A stretch of 64,000 nucleotides of DNA from Kryptolebias marmoratus (GCF_001649575.2 NC_051443.1:1125142-1189141); one strand, 5' to 3'; positions 33,940 to 46,410 are shown, counted from the first letter of the stretch. Made by a program: numbers and translations. Notes: generated by a model not told the origin, from the sequence alone.

Positions 33940-33969
<30 letters not shown>
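33939..33969. repeat. (CA)n microsatellite
   Basis: Fifteen uninterrupted CA units. Shorter CA runs occur at 33302-33314, 33462-33471 and 33590-33600. Confidence 0.95.
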
Positions 33970-33971
<2 letters not shown>

Positions 33972-34479
33972 CAGGCCTCTGTTTCAGCAAGGAATATGTC
34001 AGAATGTGTGAGGAAGCAAAGTTATGATCACCAAGAGAGATTTCAGGCAATACGGACAGGCAGATCAGGGACTGTCAGAGCGTCCCACTCAGATTTATTT
34101 GAGGTCTCAACAGCCTTTTCAAGGTTTGCCAGATAGATGGGTGCCATAAAGTGATATATGCTTCCTGTAAAATAAATGGAGGGGAGGGCAGCCATGCACA
34201 GCCAGGCCGACAGGCCAAGTCTTTATGTACCCAGCTGGGTGCATTTAGGATGCACTAAGTCACAAACGTTCAAGAAAAAATGGAATCCTCTGCACTTCAG
34301 AGGGGATTATTTTAGAGCATCTTGAATACTGAGCTTTTTTTAACTTGCATCAGTTGTTTTTTTTAGTGTTTAATTTATACAAAATTAGAAAAAAGTGTGA
34401 GTGCTGAATGACTGCTGAAATTTGTTGAAGAAGCTGAAAGGGATTTGTTAAGTTAAGACATTTAGACTAGACAACTAAC

Positions 34480-35290
34480 AGATATAAGACAAAGATAGCA
34501 GAAATTATTAAAATGTTAGCTAAAAACAAACTTTAGCAGTACAGGAGCTAAAAACAACCAGCAAAATAATAGCTAAAAGCTCAAATTTAACATTGCAGTA
34601 GGTAAACACTATTATCTAAGAGAATTTTTGGATGTGAAAAGTTTGCATATTTTGTGCTGCTCTCTTGTAATACCATCTGTTTTTCTGTGTTGAAAGTTGG
34701 GGAAATGTGCATAAAACAAAGCCAAAAATTAAAAATTAAACTAACTATTAAAATTAAACTTTACAAAAGAACTATCAAGATAATAACCAAAGCCTCCTCC
34801 ACTGAACATACAAATTATTATTTGTTCAAAATTGTTCAATTTGTTGATGATAATCTTGTTCTGTTCAGTCTTTTTAAATTAAGAAGAGAAGAACGTGATC
34901 TTACAACGGTTTCTTATATTTGATAGCTGTTTGATCAGAATTAATGTTAAATATACAGCCTCTATTAAAATACTCAGCCTGCGGATTTTTATGCTTTTTT
35001 TGCAGTCAAAATAAATTAACAATGTTTACAAAAAATGTTCTTGAATGTGAAAGTGAAATCAAATTTCCACAGAGTAGTACTAATTAAAAATATATGTAAT
35101 GTAAAATAAGTGAATGCATAAATATTTTCAGTTTGAAATTAAGTGTTCATAAGCTGAAACCATCAGAACAGTAGCTAAAAGCTAAATGCAGGAAAGCAGT
35201 AGCTAAAAGCTAAAACAAGCATTAAGTAGCAAACACATTTCAAACAACAAAACAGTAGCTGAAATCTAAAACTGAAGCAAATATGCTGAA
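34480..35290. repeat. dispersed AGCTAAAAGCTAAA repeat units
   Basis: 'AGTAGCTAAAAGCTAAA' and variants recur at 34510-34600 and 35165-35275, separated by AT-rich sequence. Appears to be a degenerate minisatellite-like repeat. Confidence 0.5.
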
Positions 35291-36299
35291 GTGGATTTTA
35301 AAGTGCAGAAAATCATTTTCAAGAATCTGAAAAACTCTAAAACAAAAGTGAAATAATTGAAAAAATGCAGAAAATACAAAAACTAAAACTCCAAACCATA
35401 ATGTCCTGAACAAGCTGAACATTTTATTACCTAATTGACTGAAATATCTGAAAGAATGCTAAAATATAATCCAAATAACGCACAGAAAGCACTATAAGCA
35501 GGAAAACAGTATTTAAATTAATTGTGATTTTAAAAAAGGCTTTTATTGTGTTTTCAATATTCACATGACCAGAAGAGTTTTTACATGTGACGATACAAAC
35601 TGAGTGGATGCTCTTATATTATCATATTCAACACACACAAAACGATTTGTGTACACAGGGGGTTGAATTATTTCAAACAATCATCTTGTTTTCATTTTGA
35701 TTAACTTTTTTTTAAGAAATGTCTAATACAGGTGAAGGCAGTCCGGTGCTTATGATTACAGTCTTTAAAACAAATACATCTAAAAAGATAAAAGCCAAAC
35801 TAAACGTGACAATAAAATGAACTCCTAAATCTTTATGCCAAAGTGTATCACTAATAATAAGAATAACTTTTCATATTATTCTAAGCTTTTCAGCATTAGC
35901 TTCATTCTTTTTTCACTGTTTTTCATTTTCTGTGTGTTCACAAACAAACCTGTTCAAACTTGTCAGAATGAACCGTTTTTCTGTGTGGAAAACAAACAAA
36001 ACAAAAGACCAAACTGTACTTCAGACTGTGCCGTAGCCTGTGTGTGCAGCCACAGCACCATCAAGTGAACCCAGACCGCCACTGCAGCAAAGGTTGATCA
36101 GGATCTCATTTAACAAGAAGGAAACATCAGCTCTCACAATTCAGTCACACTGAAACACAATGCAGTCAAATAGAAGGATTCTGTTCTAGTATTAAAGGTC
36201 AATGAATTGATAAAAAGGCATACAGAAAAAAGTAATTTAAAAGAAATTAAAGCTCATTCTCTAAGCACTAATCAAAACACAAAATCTTACCAAAAACTA

Positions 36300-37015
36300 G
36301 GCATCAACTCTGTCTGTTAGCAAAACATCTCATGAGCTACTGGATAGATTTTAATGAAGCTCTTTGAAAGTACAAGTTGGATAAATACCAACAAGTGATT
36401 AATTTCTAAAGTCAATCTGATTCAAGATGGACACTACAGCGAATCAACCATAGCCAACACAAAACTGCCTCTAAGTCGATCAGTTTTACAGACGCTGAGT
36501 TCAAATTGTGTGCGCTAGTGCAACACATATTCTGAGCTCCACACATTGTGCAACATCTTTGCACAAAACTTAACATTAACTGTTTGTCTCTTAGCAACAT
36601 ACCTAACGATCCACTGGACAGATTATAATGAAAATATCAAAAAGTACTCAATGGACATACATCTACAGCTGAGTACCTTTTAAAATCACCTTAATTCAAG
36701 ATGGCCCTCACAGCAGATTAACCTTAGCAGTAACAAAAGTGGCTCTAAATGAGTCAAATTCAAGGGTATCGAGCTAAAACTTCATGTGGTAGTAGCTGAG
36801 AGTCATTCTAAACACATACTCCTATCACTAAAACATTTCACAAGATCTAGCAATATTGCATGAGACTGGACATAACATAATTTACAGGCTTTGACCAAAT
36901 TGGCTGTAACTCCGTCCCTTTTCATCAGAAGTTTCAAACATTGGCATGAAAGGCAGCAGTGGACATGCACTCCTTCAAGGAATGCTAGGCCTTTATGTTT
37001 TGTTCTGGGTCTAAA
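36300..37015. repeat. R1 dispersed repeat, copy 1 (two internal units)
   Basis: Two related units of about 270 bp (starting near 36312 and 36581) share 'GTTAGCAAAACATCTCATGA', 'GGATAGATTTTAATGAA', 'TTCAAGATGG', 'GAGAGTCATTCTAAACACAT' type words. Ends with CCTTCAAGGAATGC near 36985. Similar sequence lies at 42770-42910, 55765-56345, 61885-62104 and 63076-63375. No coding capacity and no TIRs defined. Confidence 0.7.
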
Positions 37016-37019
37016 CACA

Positions 37020-38570
37020 CAATAAGTGTTTAAAGCAATAAGTGTTTAAACTTCTTACAGAGTGGAATGAGCAAATACAGCTCTGGGCTTTCTGATAAAA
37101 GTTGGTTTCAAAAAATGTCAAATGACACCTTTAATTACAGATTAAATCTCATACCAAATTAGTAGAATAGCAGATCATATAAGCTAAACAAAATAGTTTT
37201 TTAAAAATTATTTAAATAAAGAATTTGAATATTTGTCCCTCTAATATGCAGAAAATCCTTCAACCATTCAAGGAATTTAGAGAATGTTTGTATTAAAAGG
37301 AGCCTCAAACTCAAATGGATGATCTGGTCATTTTTGAAGTGATGTTCTGTCACAACCTATGACCAGTTAGCACCGTATCAGCCCTAACATCCATCACAGA
37401 GCACAAAATATGCAGAGAGGCAAAGGTCTTGATTCGGGTTAAGCTTATGTCTAGCCAATCGAGGGCTTGTTGTTTATCAATTTTAGGCTTATGTGGCACT
37501 ATGATATAGATGAATGCATGAAAATAGTTGTTCCCCATTTAATTTTAATACATAAGGTCACTAGAACTATTGTTTCTGTCTATTTTTAATATATGTTTTG
37601 CAAGCAGAGGGCACTCGGTACCCCACGCAGCAGTAGCTGACCCTCGTACAGACAAGCTCCTGTTGATCTGTAGTTTTTTGTTTTTGCTGGTAGGCTGAGC
37701 TGTAACTAATATATAAGTAATAGACAACAGTAGTGATAGATCACAAGTGCCCTGAAGTTTAACAGATGTGGAGCTAAAAAGTGAATTCATAAGTTATAAG
37801 TTTGTAAAGGCAACTTGCCACCTCATGTAGCTAAAATGGTCGACGGCGAACGTGGTTACGAACTAAAGAACTGTTTTATGCCTTTGTGGGTTCAAATAAG
37901 ATAAGCTAACTGCTAAGAGATGCATATGAGTTCTGTGAAGGCATTAGTTTATGGCAAAACCTAAGATAAACAGAGTAAATGTGTCATGTTGTGAGATCCT
38001 GGTGTAATACTGAGCTAAGCTAAAGAGTCCCAGTCCTGAGCATCCCATCATTTTCTACAATGTAACACTTACAAAACTCCTTCCCAAAACCAACATACAG
38101 GTGTGAACAAATGCTGTATTAGTTACACATCATAACACAAATGTTGTTTGGTTTAGAAAACAGTGACAAACTAAAAAAATGGTGTCATGCTAAAGTGTAG
38201 TGGGCTAATGCTAGCTGAAGTTGGTGCTTTCACACCAGTGTGACTTATTTGAGAAAAAGGTTTTCCATAAGCCTGAAAAATGATTTAATAAAAACAGCTA
38301 GCCATTTTCTAGCCTGGATGAAGAGTTTTGCTTCTTTCTCTGTATTTTGTGCTCTATGACTGATGTCACATCTGATAAGTACTAAATGTTAACTATTTGA
38401 CTATTCTCCAATCCTTCACACAGTACACAGTAACTATCTAGAACCATGAACAACAGCGTTGCATTGAATAGAGAAAAAAAAAAAACCCTTTTTTATTACA
38501 AGAATAATGTGCGTTCTAACAGGTTTGTATAACTGTATTGAACTGTCAACAATGCTAATTTCAGAGAGTC
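37020..38570. other. AT-rich spacer, no feature recognised
   Basis: No coding or repeat signature identified. Confidence 0.45.
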
Positions 38571-38574
38571 AGGG

Positions 38575-39440
38575 TGGATCAAGATGGGAGCAGCTGTGAA
38601 GAGCTGCTCGAGGTTTTGGAAGGTTTTTTCAGCTTCTGGAGACCAGAGGAATAATCAGTGGATGGAGGGGAGTCGTGAATGAACCTGTGATCAAAGTTGG
38701 CGAATCCAAGGAAGTACTGGACCTGGTTGTGGTTAGAGGGAGTTGCCCATTCTGACACAGTTTTAACCTTGTCTGGATCTGTCTTCACCTGCCCACTCTC
38801 AAACACATAACCAAGAAAAGAGATGTGGCGTGAAAGTTACCTTTCTCCACTTTTACATAAAGTTGATTCTCGAGGAGTTGTTGAAGGGCTTGTTGTATGT
38901 TCAAGGTTGTTATGAAGGTTGGATGAAGGTGTCATCAAGGTAGAGGAAAACAAAGACATTCAGGAAGTCCCTCAGTACACCATTGACCAACTCTTGGAAG
39001 ACAGTGGGGGTGGGGCATCACCAGGTACACAGAGTGGCCCAGCAAGGTTTTGAAGCCATCTTCCATTTGTCCCCTTCATGGACTCATTCCAGGGGTTTAT
39101 GCGTCCTGGAGATACAGCTTCAAAAAGACATGAGCAGAATGTAGTTATTCAAACACTGGGTAAATTAGCAGTAGTGGGTTTTTGTTCTTGTTCTTGTTCT
39201 GTTATGTGATTCAAACCTCGGTAATCGCTGCAGGGTCTGAAAGACTTGTCCGTCTTCTCCACGAAGAAGAACCCTGCACTGACTGAGAAAGTGGAGAGAC
39301 GGATGATACCTGCTGTGAGTTAGTCCTCTATATACTTTCTCACAGTCTCTCTTTTAGGTCTGGATAAGTTGGAGAGGCAGCTGGAAGGAAGTGGAGCTAC
39401 AGGCGAGAGGTCAATGGTGCATCATTGGGCCAAAGGGGAG
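38575..39440 (-). mobile_element. Ty3/gypsy reverse-transcriptase remnant
   Basis: The - strand shows, in order, [20 protein letters not shown] and [12 protein letters not shown], then FQELVNGVLRDFLNVFVFLY leading into an intact Leu-Asp-Asp catalytic site (39 kb region, bases 38931-38942), then VKTVSEWATPSNHNQVQYFL of the RT connection. Frameshifts separate the blocks. Independent of the gypsy copies at 10-15 kb. Confidence 0.85.
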
Positions 39441-39444
39441 GAAG

Positions 39445-39878
39445 AGAGAGAGCCTTCTCTTTACTAAAAACACACAGGAGTTTGTGATACATGGCACATA
39501 CACTGGAGGTATCAGACTGTTTACAAGTAGCACAAGGAAGAGAGATTGTGATGGTGAAGCATAAACACTAGGCTATAGTGCCACATACAGGTCTGGTATA
39601 CTTATTACAGCATGTAGGCCATTTTCTGTATTTCTGTGTGGATAAAAACAATTTTACAAACAGCCCTATGTTTATGAGGAAAAAGCTTGCTTTCTCGTGT
39701 TGATGAGAGCTCAACTTCTTGAAAACAACAATAAATACCAATTATTCTTCATCGATTCCTAGGATATGATATTGTATTATAACAGTGATTACCAACAGGA
39801 TTGTTTAAATGGTTTGTGATGCCTCCTGCATTACCTTTTGGAAAATTAACAGCAATGTTTACTGCACATGTTTGTGAA
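39445..39878. other. spacer, no feature recognised
   Basis: Non-coding sequence between gypsy RT and SINE. Confidence 0.4.
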
Positions 39879-39885
39879 TGGTGTA

Positions 39886-40242
39886 GGGTGGCACAGTGGT
39901 GTATGCTGGAGTAGATTCTCAGTACACAGTGGTGTAGTGGTTAGAGCTGTCGCCTCCCAGCAAGAAAGTTGCAGGATCGCTTCCCAGCCTGGGGCCTTTC
40001 TGGGTGGAGTTTGCATGTTCTCCCTGTTCTCACGTGGGTTTACTCTGGTTTCCTCCCACAGACTAAAAACATGCATGTTAGGTTAATTGATGACTCTAAA
40101 ATTGTGAGTGAGTGAGAGTGTAAATGGTTGTTTGTCTTGTTAGTCTCCATATGGACTTGTGACCTGTGGCCTCTCAGATAGGCACCAACTCCCCGTGACT
40201 CAGAATGGAGAAGTGGGTAAAGAAAATGGATGGATGGTTTGC
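39886..40242 (+). mobile_element. tRNA-derived SINE with (GATG)n tail
   Basis: Third copy of the family, with a small rearrangement near the head that duplicates 'CAGTGGTGTA'. It ends AAAATGGATGGATGGTTTGC. TGGTGTA occurs at 39879-39885 and 40243-40249, a likely target duplication. Confidence 0.85.
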
Positions 40243-40249
40243 TGGTGTA

Positions 40250-42090
40250 AAAAGGTAGAACACCACAGCAAAGACTGGCTGATTTCACAAACACTTAAAT
40301 TTTCCTGTTTTGTTTTTTTTTCACATTTGAAAAGAAAATCTGAACCACATGTATTGTCTGTATTATATAAAATCTGAGAAAGTAGAGGAAGTATTACCAG
40401 ATAGTTTAAATGAAAGATGTAATGTAATCTTTAAGGTAAAACATTGGGAATAAACTGGAAACTGAGACCTTAATGTCCATTTTTGAATTGACCCAGCTTC
40501 TGCTTCCTTTTACTGTAACTGTTTCCTCCTGCATGTAAACCTGTGTCAGTCTTGTGACACATTGCTCACTTATTGTAGAGAGCAATACAGCTATGAAATG
40601 AAAAACAGCAAACAAACATAGATTTACATCACTTCTTCCACGGAGGAAGTGAAATAAAGTGGAACAATAAAAACAAGTGCTTCTCAAAGACAAACTTGCA
40701 CAAGAATTTAAAACTTTTGGGCTCATTTATCCTTCGTGTTTTGCTGCAGAACTATTTCATGTAACTGAAAACAAATCATCACACCTTTTGGGTTGTTTAA
40801 GGTTGTGGGGTATTTTTTAATTATTTTCCAAAAGTCCAGATGTGATTCCTATAAAAACTACCTGGATTAATTGAATACCAAAGACCATACTCCAAATACC
40901 AAAATATATTGCATCATATTTTCCTTTCTCCTGAGAGGTCACCACTGAAACATTTTTTAAGCACAAAACTTTGACCCTGGTTATTCTCAAGGATTGTTCT
41001 GATAAGTTTTCTTTATCTTTTCTTTGCTGCATCAAATCTAAAAAGGTGACCCATGAAGTACCCTTTTATTCTGTTAAATCAATAAATTGTAGAAATAGTT
41101 TGCTTAATCTTTTGTGTATTCACTGACCACCACAATGAAAACTTTAAACTGAATTTAATTGGCTGTTTCTTCAAAATAAACACAGGCAAATGGCCTTGAA
41201 ATTTAACTTTTAAAGGTCCTTTTTGTATTTCAGAAGAAAGTGCAGTTTTTTCAGAGATGAGGGAGTTTGACTAAGATGTACAAATACATTCTTTACCTAT
41301 TTAAAATATATTGTTTATTCCATTAATTATGCACAGATAAACACGTTCAAACAGCTGTGTTGTAGCCATTTGTTCATATATTTTTGACCCTGTTCAGGTT
41401 TGTGCCTCCTGAGGAGCAGTCAAACATGGTTCATAAAACAAAAACAGCTCAGCTCAGAAGCAGAGAGACGTTCACTTCCTCTGGCTTAAGTCTTGAAAGA
41501 TTACTTTTTTTCTCACAACATAGCAACTTTTTTCTATCAATAGCAGTTCTCACTGGAGTTCTTCCAATATTATCCTTACAACATGCTGAATATTCAGGCT
41601 TTTTATTTTCAAATACATGAATGATCAGAGCTTTATTTTATTTATTTGTAATGTTGGAATTGGCACTTTAAACCTGTCCTTTGTTTACATTTTGTTTTGT
41701 GATATACTGTAGATGCCAAAGTTTATTGTTAAAAGTGAAATGAACCAAAATGAAATTGTGCATTAGTATTTTTTAAAAATAATAAAAAATATAGTCAATA
41801 GATTAACCTTCAGGACATCATTTTTCTCATAGACTGCATTATAAAATATAAAAAGATAAATCTTTGTTTTTACACTCATCAGGTCCCAATCAGCCCAAAT
41901 AACTAAGAGAAGTTAAAAATGCATACTGTGCTAAAGTTTGGGTCTTAGGAGGGTGATGGAAAATAAAATTGTCAAGTGGCTGCCTATCACAGGCATGGTG
42001 GTTTCTTCTTCCTTGAAGACAGAATGAGAATCACCTCACGGAGATGGATGAGGCGGAGGTGGGGAGTATTTTAGGTGATTTGAACTGCTC
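40250..42090. other. AT-rich spacer, no feature recognised
   Basis: Frames up to about 106 codons occur but resemble nothing known. Confidence 0.45.
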
Positions 42091-42094
42091 ATGT

Positions 42095-42515
42095 TGAGTA
42101 TTTCATTAGATAAAGAGGAAGTAAAGCTGTTTAACCTCAGTCACTTTATGGCACTGAAGCCAATACGCACTGTAATCCCCAGAACCAGAACCAAACCGAA
42201 CCAGAACCAAACGAGGAGAAGCAGCTTTCAGTTTCTATGCACCACAAATTTGGAACAAACTTCCAGAAAACTGTAAAACAGCTGAAACACTGGGTGCCTT
42301 TAAATCTCAACTTAAAACCCACCTGTTTAGAGCTGCTTATGGCTAAATTAGGGTTAGAGTGCAGGTTTTTGATGTCTTCGATGTTTTTCTCTTTCTTACT
42401 GTTTATTCAATGTCACATGCTGTTTTTATTTTGTTTTTTAATTATGTAAAGCAGCTTGAAATGCCTTGCTGCTGAAATGTGCTATACAAATAAAATTTGA
42501 TTGATTGATTGTAAA
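42095..42515 (+). mobile_element. L2-type LINE 3' end with (TTGA)n tail
   Basis: C-terminal RT remnants (SFQFLCTTNLEQTSRKL and, in another frame, AFKSQLKTHLFRAAYG-like sequence) are followed by the 3'UTR words 'AAATGCCTTGCTGCTGAAAT' and 'GTGCTATACAAATAAAATTT' and a GATTGATTGATTG tail. The same 3' end occurs inverted at 59728-59880. Confidence 0.8.
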
Positions 42516-42519
42516 ACCT

Positions 42520-42769
42520 GATAAGTTAGTTAAACTCAAATCGTTTGAGGAACTTCCTTGAATTATTTGTGTTCAGTTTAAGTGTATTTAAAGTTTTAAA
42601 CTGAGCAAAAGCAACTAATTTGATGTACTTATATAAATACAGTTAGGAATACTGACAGAGGTAGTCCAGTCAACTGAGAAGTGATGTTCTGTCTGTGAGT
42701 TATCAATAGTTAGGACCTTTCCAGCTGTGACGTCAGACATGAAGCAAGTATGGAGAAAGAGGTAAAACT
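42520..42769. other. spacer, no feature recognised
   Basis: Short AT-rich stretch before an R1 fragment. Confidence 0.4.
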
Positions 42770-42910
42770 CTTCGTTTAGGCTAAGCAAAAGGCACTGATA
42801 CATTTAGCAGCATTATGGACGGATTTTAATGAAACTCAGAAAGCAATAATTGGGTGTTCATTTACAGCTGAATAACTTTGGGAATCAATTAAATTCAAGC
42901 TAACTGACCT
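42770..42910. repeat. R1 dispersed repeat, fragment
   Basis: 'GGACGGATTTTAATGAAACT', 'AATAATTGGGTGTTCATTTA' and 'CAGCTGAATAACTTTGGGA' match the R1 core. Confidence 0.65.
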
Positions 42911-43224
42911 TAAGAAAAACAAAAAAGTATTGAAGAAGACTGATATTGAAGACACTATTGAAGAAAACTGATATGAAATGTTACAGAAAACACATTAAAT
43001 TTGGACTAGAGTTTACCAGACTTGTATGAACAGTCTCTTCCATCTCACCTGCTGAGGTTTGGACTCTTTCAGAGGGGTGACTTAAGGCTTTTGGGGATGG
43101 GTGACTTAAGACCCTTGGACACTGGAGGGTAGACAACCTCAAGGAGATTATAGAGTCAGAAACTGAGAGGCATCCTCCTGGGAACAAGGAGGTGAGAGGT
43201 GCCCTCCTGTCAACATTTTGAATT

Positions 43225-43620
43225 AACAGGACCCAAGGATGCAGACTTTACAAGGACTTAAGGATAAAGGACAAGACTAAATAATAACAAACCCCCCCCA
43301 CACACAAATAAATACAAACATTAATAAATACATAAATAAAAAGAGCTGACAAGGCAGCAAACTATTCACTAAACACTAAGGAAGGAAGCAGGGGGAAGCA
43401 AACAAACAAACCAGTATGACAGAACAAAGGTAGAATGAGTACCAGGAGATTAAGTAGGTTGGGAGTGGTGAGGTAAGCAGCAACAGATGAGTCTAATGAT
43501 TACAAGGATTAGGTGAGAGTGATAACTAAGGACAAGAAAAACCCAGGGAGAAATGATCAATGACACTGGGACACACAAAGAAGAAATCTGAATACACAAT
43601 AACAAAAGAAACCAGAATAT
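43225..43620 (-). mobile_element. LTR-like sequence (weak)
   Basis: 'GGACCCAAGGATGCAGAC' at the start recalls the head of fish gypsy LTRs such as 17511-17862 ('GGACTCAAAGG'). Purine-rich body. Ends are not defined. Confidence 0.3.
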
Positions 43621-44766
43621 ATCGACAAAGATACACTTCTTTTACCCCTATAGTGCAGCCTTGACTCAACTCTCGTCCAAAAGAGCTTACACGTTAGCCT
43701 TGTTTGGAAACGTTTCAACAAGTGTCACCAAAAACAACATTTTTTCTTTTTTTGCTGATTAATATGAGTGTTGTTTTTGATGGGTTTTTTTTTTTACTTT
43801 GAACTTGTCTGCTGCTGTGACAAACCAATTTTCCTTAAGTTAAGTATCTTTGTATTCTATGCCATTCCTAATAGGTTTGGGCATTGTTTAAATTTGAACG
43901 ATTCCAGTTCCACTTCTTTGTTTTAATTCAGATTCTTTTAAGAGACAATATATGCTGTAACCTTTCTGTGGCACTCTTCAATTTGTTGCATTTTTCCCTT
44001 GAACACTATGGTGAATGGAGCAGCACATCGTGGAGTCTGGTCAAACGCCTGGCTACGGTTAGCAATTTCAGGTCCTTTGTCTTTGAAAAACTATGTGGGC
44101 TAACGTTAGCTGGGTATTTGCATTTGAGTTGAGCCACTATTTTATGTCAAGTATAACTTGTTAGCTGCTGGTGTTATATTTTCAATGATGCACCACCCTC
44201 AGCTCACTTCTGGTCCTTTTATCCCAGAGGATGGAGAACTCAGACAATTCCCCATTGGTTCCCAAAGTGTGGGGTGCACCCCTTAGGGGGGGGCAGAAGA
44301 AAATCTAACACTACAGAAGAACTAGAGTTCAACTATTTATTCTAACAAAGCCAGCACTGGGACTTCTGTTTACAACATCTTGTGGACAGAGCAGAGAGAA
44401 GCCTGGAACAAAGGAAACATCGACTCATATGGATCCTCGGTTCTGCCCGACAAAGAGGGCCGGTGTTCCGTCAGTTCAGCATACATATCAGAGTAGCATA
44501 CATACCTTGCATTATTTCATTAAATTGTTTGGATTAAAGAAATAGGTATAGCTATGATCAAATTGCTGTATAATTTTGCTGCATATTTTTTATTCATATA
44601 TCATGGCATTTTTCAGGGACTGCACATACTATAAATCTAAAAATAAAAACATAGGGTGCAGTTTCCAAGTTGATTTGTTTTAAACTATTTATTCCTCAAA
44701 GGGCTTCCTTGATTAAATGCTTATTTTAGGTATGTATTTATTTTTTTTTTTTCATTTATAGCAAAC

Positions 44767-46200
44767 ATGGAAAGCAAATGGGGGGAGATATTTAACCATC
44801 TTTCTAAGGGTTCCTATCTACCCACATGCACCAGAGGACAAAGAGAAACCTTTTGGAAGTTTGCCTCAAAATTTAGCATTCATGGCAAGGTTTTAATATT
44901 TAAAAACAGACTTTTCTTTGATGATAAAGGATAATAACATGTACATTTTTTCAATAAAGCAGGGAACCTATTGTTTGGAGCCTTGTTTAAGGATCACCGA
45001 TGGGAGGACACACTGGCATTGTGAAAACTTGCAGTTCCACGTGTTCTAGATTTTATTGGCCCGGTGTAACTACAGACAGAGAAATGGGTATGTTACCACA
45101 TTCTTTAGCAATATCCTTAAGCTCTAATGTACAATCTTTGTCTCATAAAACAGTAACATTTAAGGTGTCTGAATGTGACCAGTGCCAAAGAGTCAGACCT
45201 CCACTGAGAGTAGTCAAGACACTGGATTGCATCAAGGTAACCATCCACTGCAATTCTAATAGTTTTATTGCTTTTATGCTGTTTTTGTTTATAAACACCA
45301 TGACCCATCACCAACAGGTACCGAGTGTGTGGGAGCTGATTTAACAGGTCCGCTTCCCCAGACATCTGGCTTCCTGTAACACTCACGACAGAAGACCCGA
45401 AATTTCAGCCAGCACACAAATGGAAGTAGAAAAAGGTTTATTGATAATGGGGGTGTGGGGCGACCAGCAACTGGACCAGAAACCACTGAGGATGAAGAAA
45501 CAGGTTAGCGGCTAGTAGCTTGGTGTCAAATGTTTTAACAAGAAAGCCACTAACCTTCTCAGGAAGTTAGAAGGAAGCTGGGGTAGGTCCTAGGTTCCTC
45601 AGGGAAGCGGTGACAAGTCACCTCCAGGGGTATTTTGGGGGGTGGGGGATGGGACTCAGGAGGGAACTGAACTCTGACGTAGACAGGCTAAGGCAAGGTC
45701 AGAACCAGAGAGGCAGACAGACTTATCTGGGGGTAGGCAGGAATCCAATGTCCGGGCACAGAAACAGGTCAGGCACGTGAAGGCAATCTCAGCAGACAAA
45801 GCCAAGGGCGAGGCAGAAGGCGAGGTTGAGAGGCCGAAACAGGGTAGAATCCAGGAGACAGAAACCAGCAGAGAGTGTCTGACGAGGGCTAGGCAAGGCA
45901 GGGGGATCCAAGGGCAAAACGTGGTCAAGATCGTGGTCAGGCAAAAGGAGGTAATGCTGGATATCTACTCACACCAAAGGGCTTTCAAAAATCTAGCACT
46001 GTCTGCCTGTCTGAGGCTGAATATAACTGTTGGTGAGCAGGTGGATGGGATGAACCTGATTGCACTGCTGAGCAGTAGTGTGCAGGTGGCCCAGATGAGC
46101 TTGATTGCTGCAGTGAGGGCTGAGGAGGAAGACAGAGCAGGCAGACAGGCCAACATCATAACGCTTCCAGCATATATTGACAGCCACTGAGTACTTTTCA
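44767..46200 (+). pseudogene. GIN/KRBA2-like integrase pseudogene (interrupted)
   Basis: Opens MESKWGEIFNHLSKGSYLPT at 44767, a start typical of fish KRBA2/SCAND3-like integrase genes derived from gypsy/Ginger integrases. A TAA ends the first frame near 44934. The zinc-binding region follows: GGHTGIVKT (about 45002), RFYWPGVTTD and ECDQCQRVRPPL (CxxC at 45174-45185). The start of the core follows before a solo LTR at 45375. After the LTR, ATEYFSKW remains to about 46200. Two stretches interrupt the family alignment and have GT..AG ends (45088-45164 and 45237-45317), so they look like short introns. Frameshifts and stops make it non-functional. Confidence 0.75.
45375..46163 (-). mobile_element. 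solo LTR (Ty3/gypsy-like) with 5-bp TSD
   Basis: Begins TGTAACACTCACGAC and ends CAACATCATAACG. CTTCC occurs immediately before (45370-45374) and after (46164-46168), and the integrase frame continues across it. The - strand TCAATAAACC near 45440 is a poly(A) signal about 65 nt from the end, so the LTR reads on the - strand. The body is a GC-rich AGGCAGAC/CAGGCA-type sequence. 789 bp, no internal region, so LTR-LTR recombination is inferred. Confidence 0.85.
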
Positions 46201-46410
46201 AAGTGGCTACATCAGTCTCATCAATGCCATCCCCTATATCCACATATCCCGAACCCCCCCTCTGGGAACAGGGATTGTATTGGACATGTTTTTGATGGCC
46301 ATGGCATCCATCATGAGGACCACAGAGCCATGTTTAGCATGGTCCTCTTCAAGTCTTCTCTGCAACATGCCCAACATCTGGCTTGGCATCCATTGATTGC
46401 ATCCACCTTT
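46195..46410 (-). pseudogene. P-element transposase RNase H-like segment (THAP9-like)
   Basis: The - strand reads MLGMLQRRLEEDHAKHGSVV, continuing LMMDAMAIKN, then after a frameshift GDGIDETDVAT. The DAMAI block is the region of the first catalytic Asp in P/THAP9 transposases (family knowledge), and GDGIDETDVAT lies just downstream in fish copies. Truncated at the junction with the integrase pseudogene. Confidence 0.75.

Larger units (their letters stand above)
31710..36295. other. long spacer, no gene recognised
   Basis: Unique AT-rich DNA with many CA-rich patches (33150-33690). 34040-34290 is a compact non-repetitive block of mixed composition and a candidate conserved element. Reading frames here are short and unsupported. 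Confidence 0.4.

Noticed and set aside
42981..43187. 68-codon - strand frame as a peptide gene
   Set aside because: Short, no signal peptide or family match, and flanked by repeats.
45777..46190. 137-codon + strand frame
   Set aside because: Lies within the solo LTR, antisense to its transcription direction, and is low-complexity Glu/Arg/Gln-rich.
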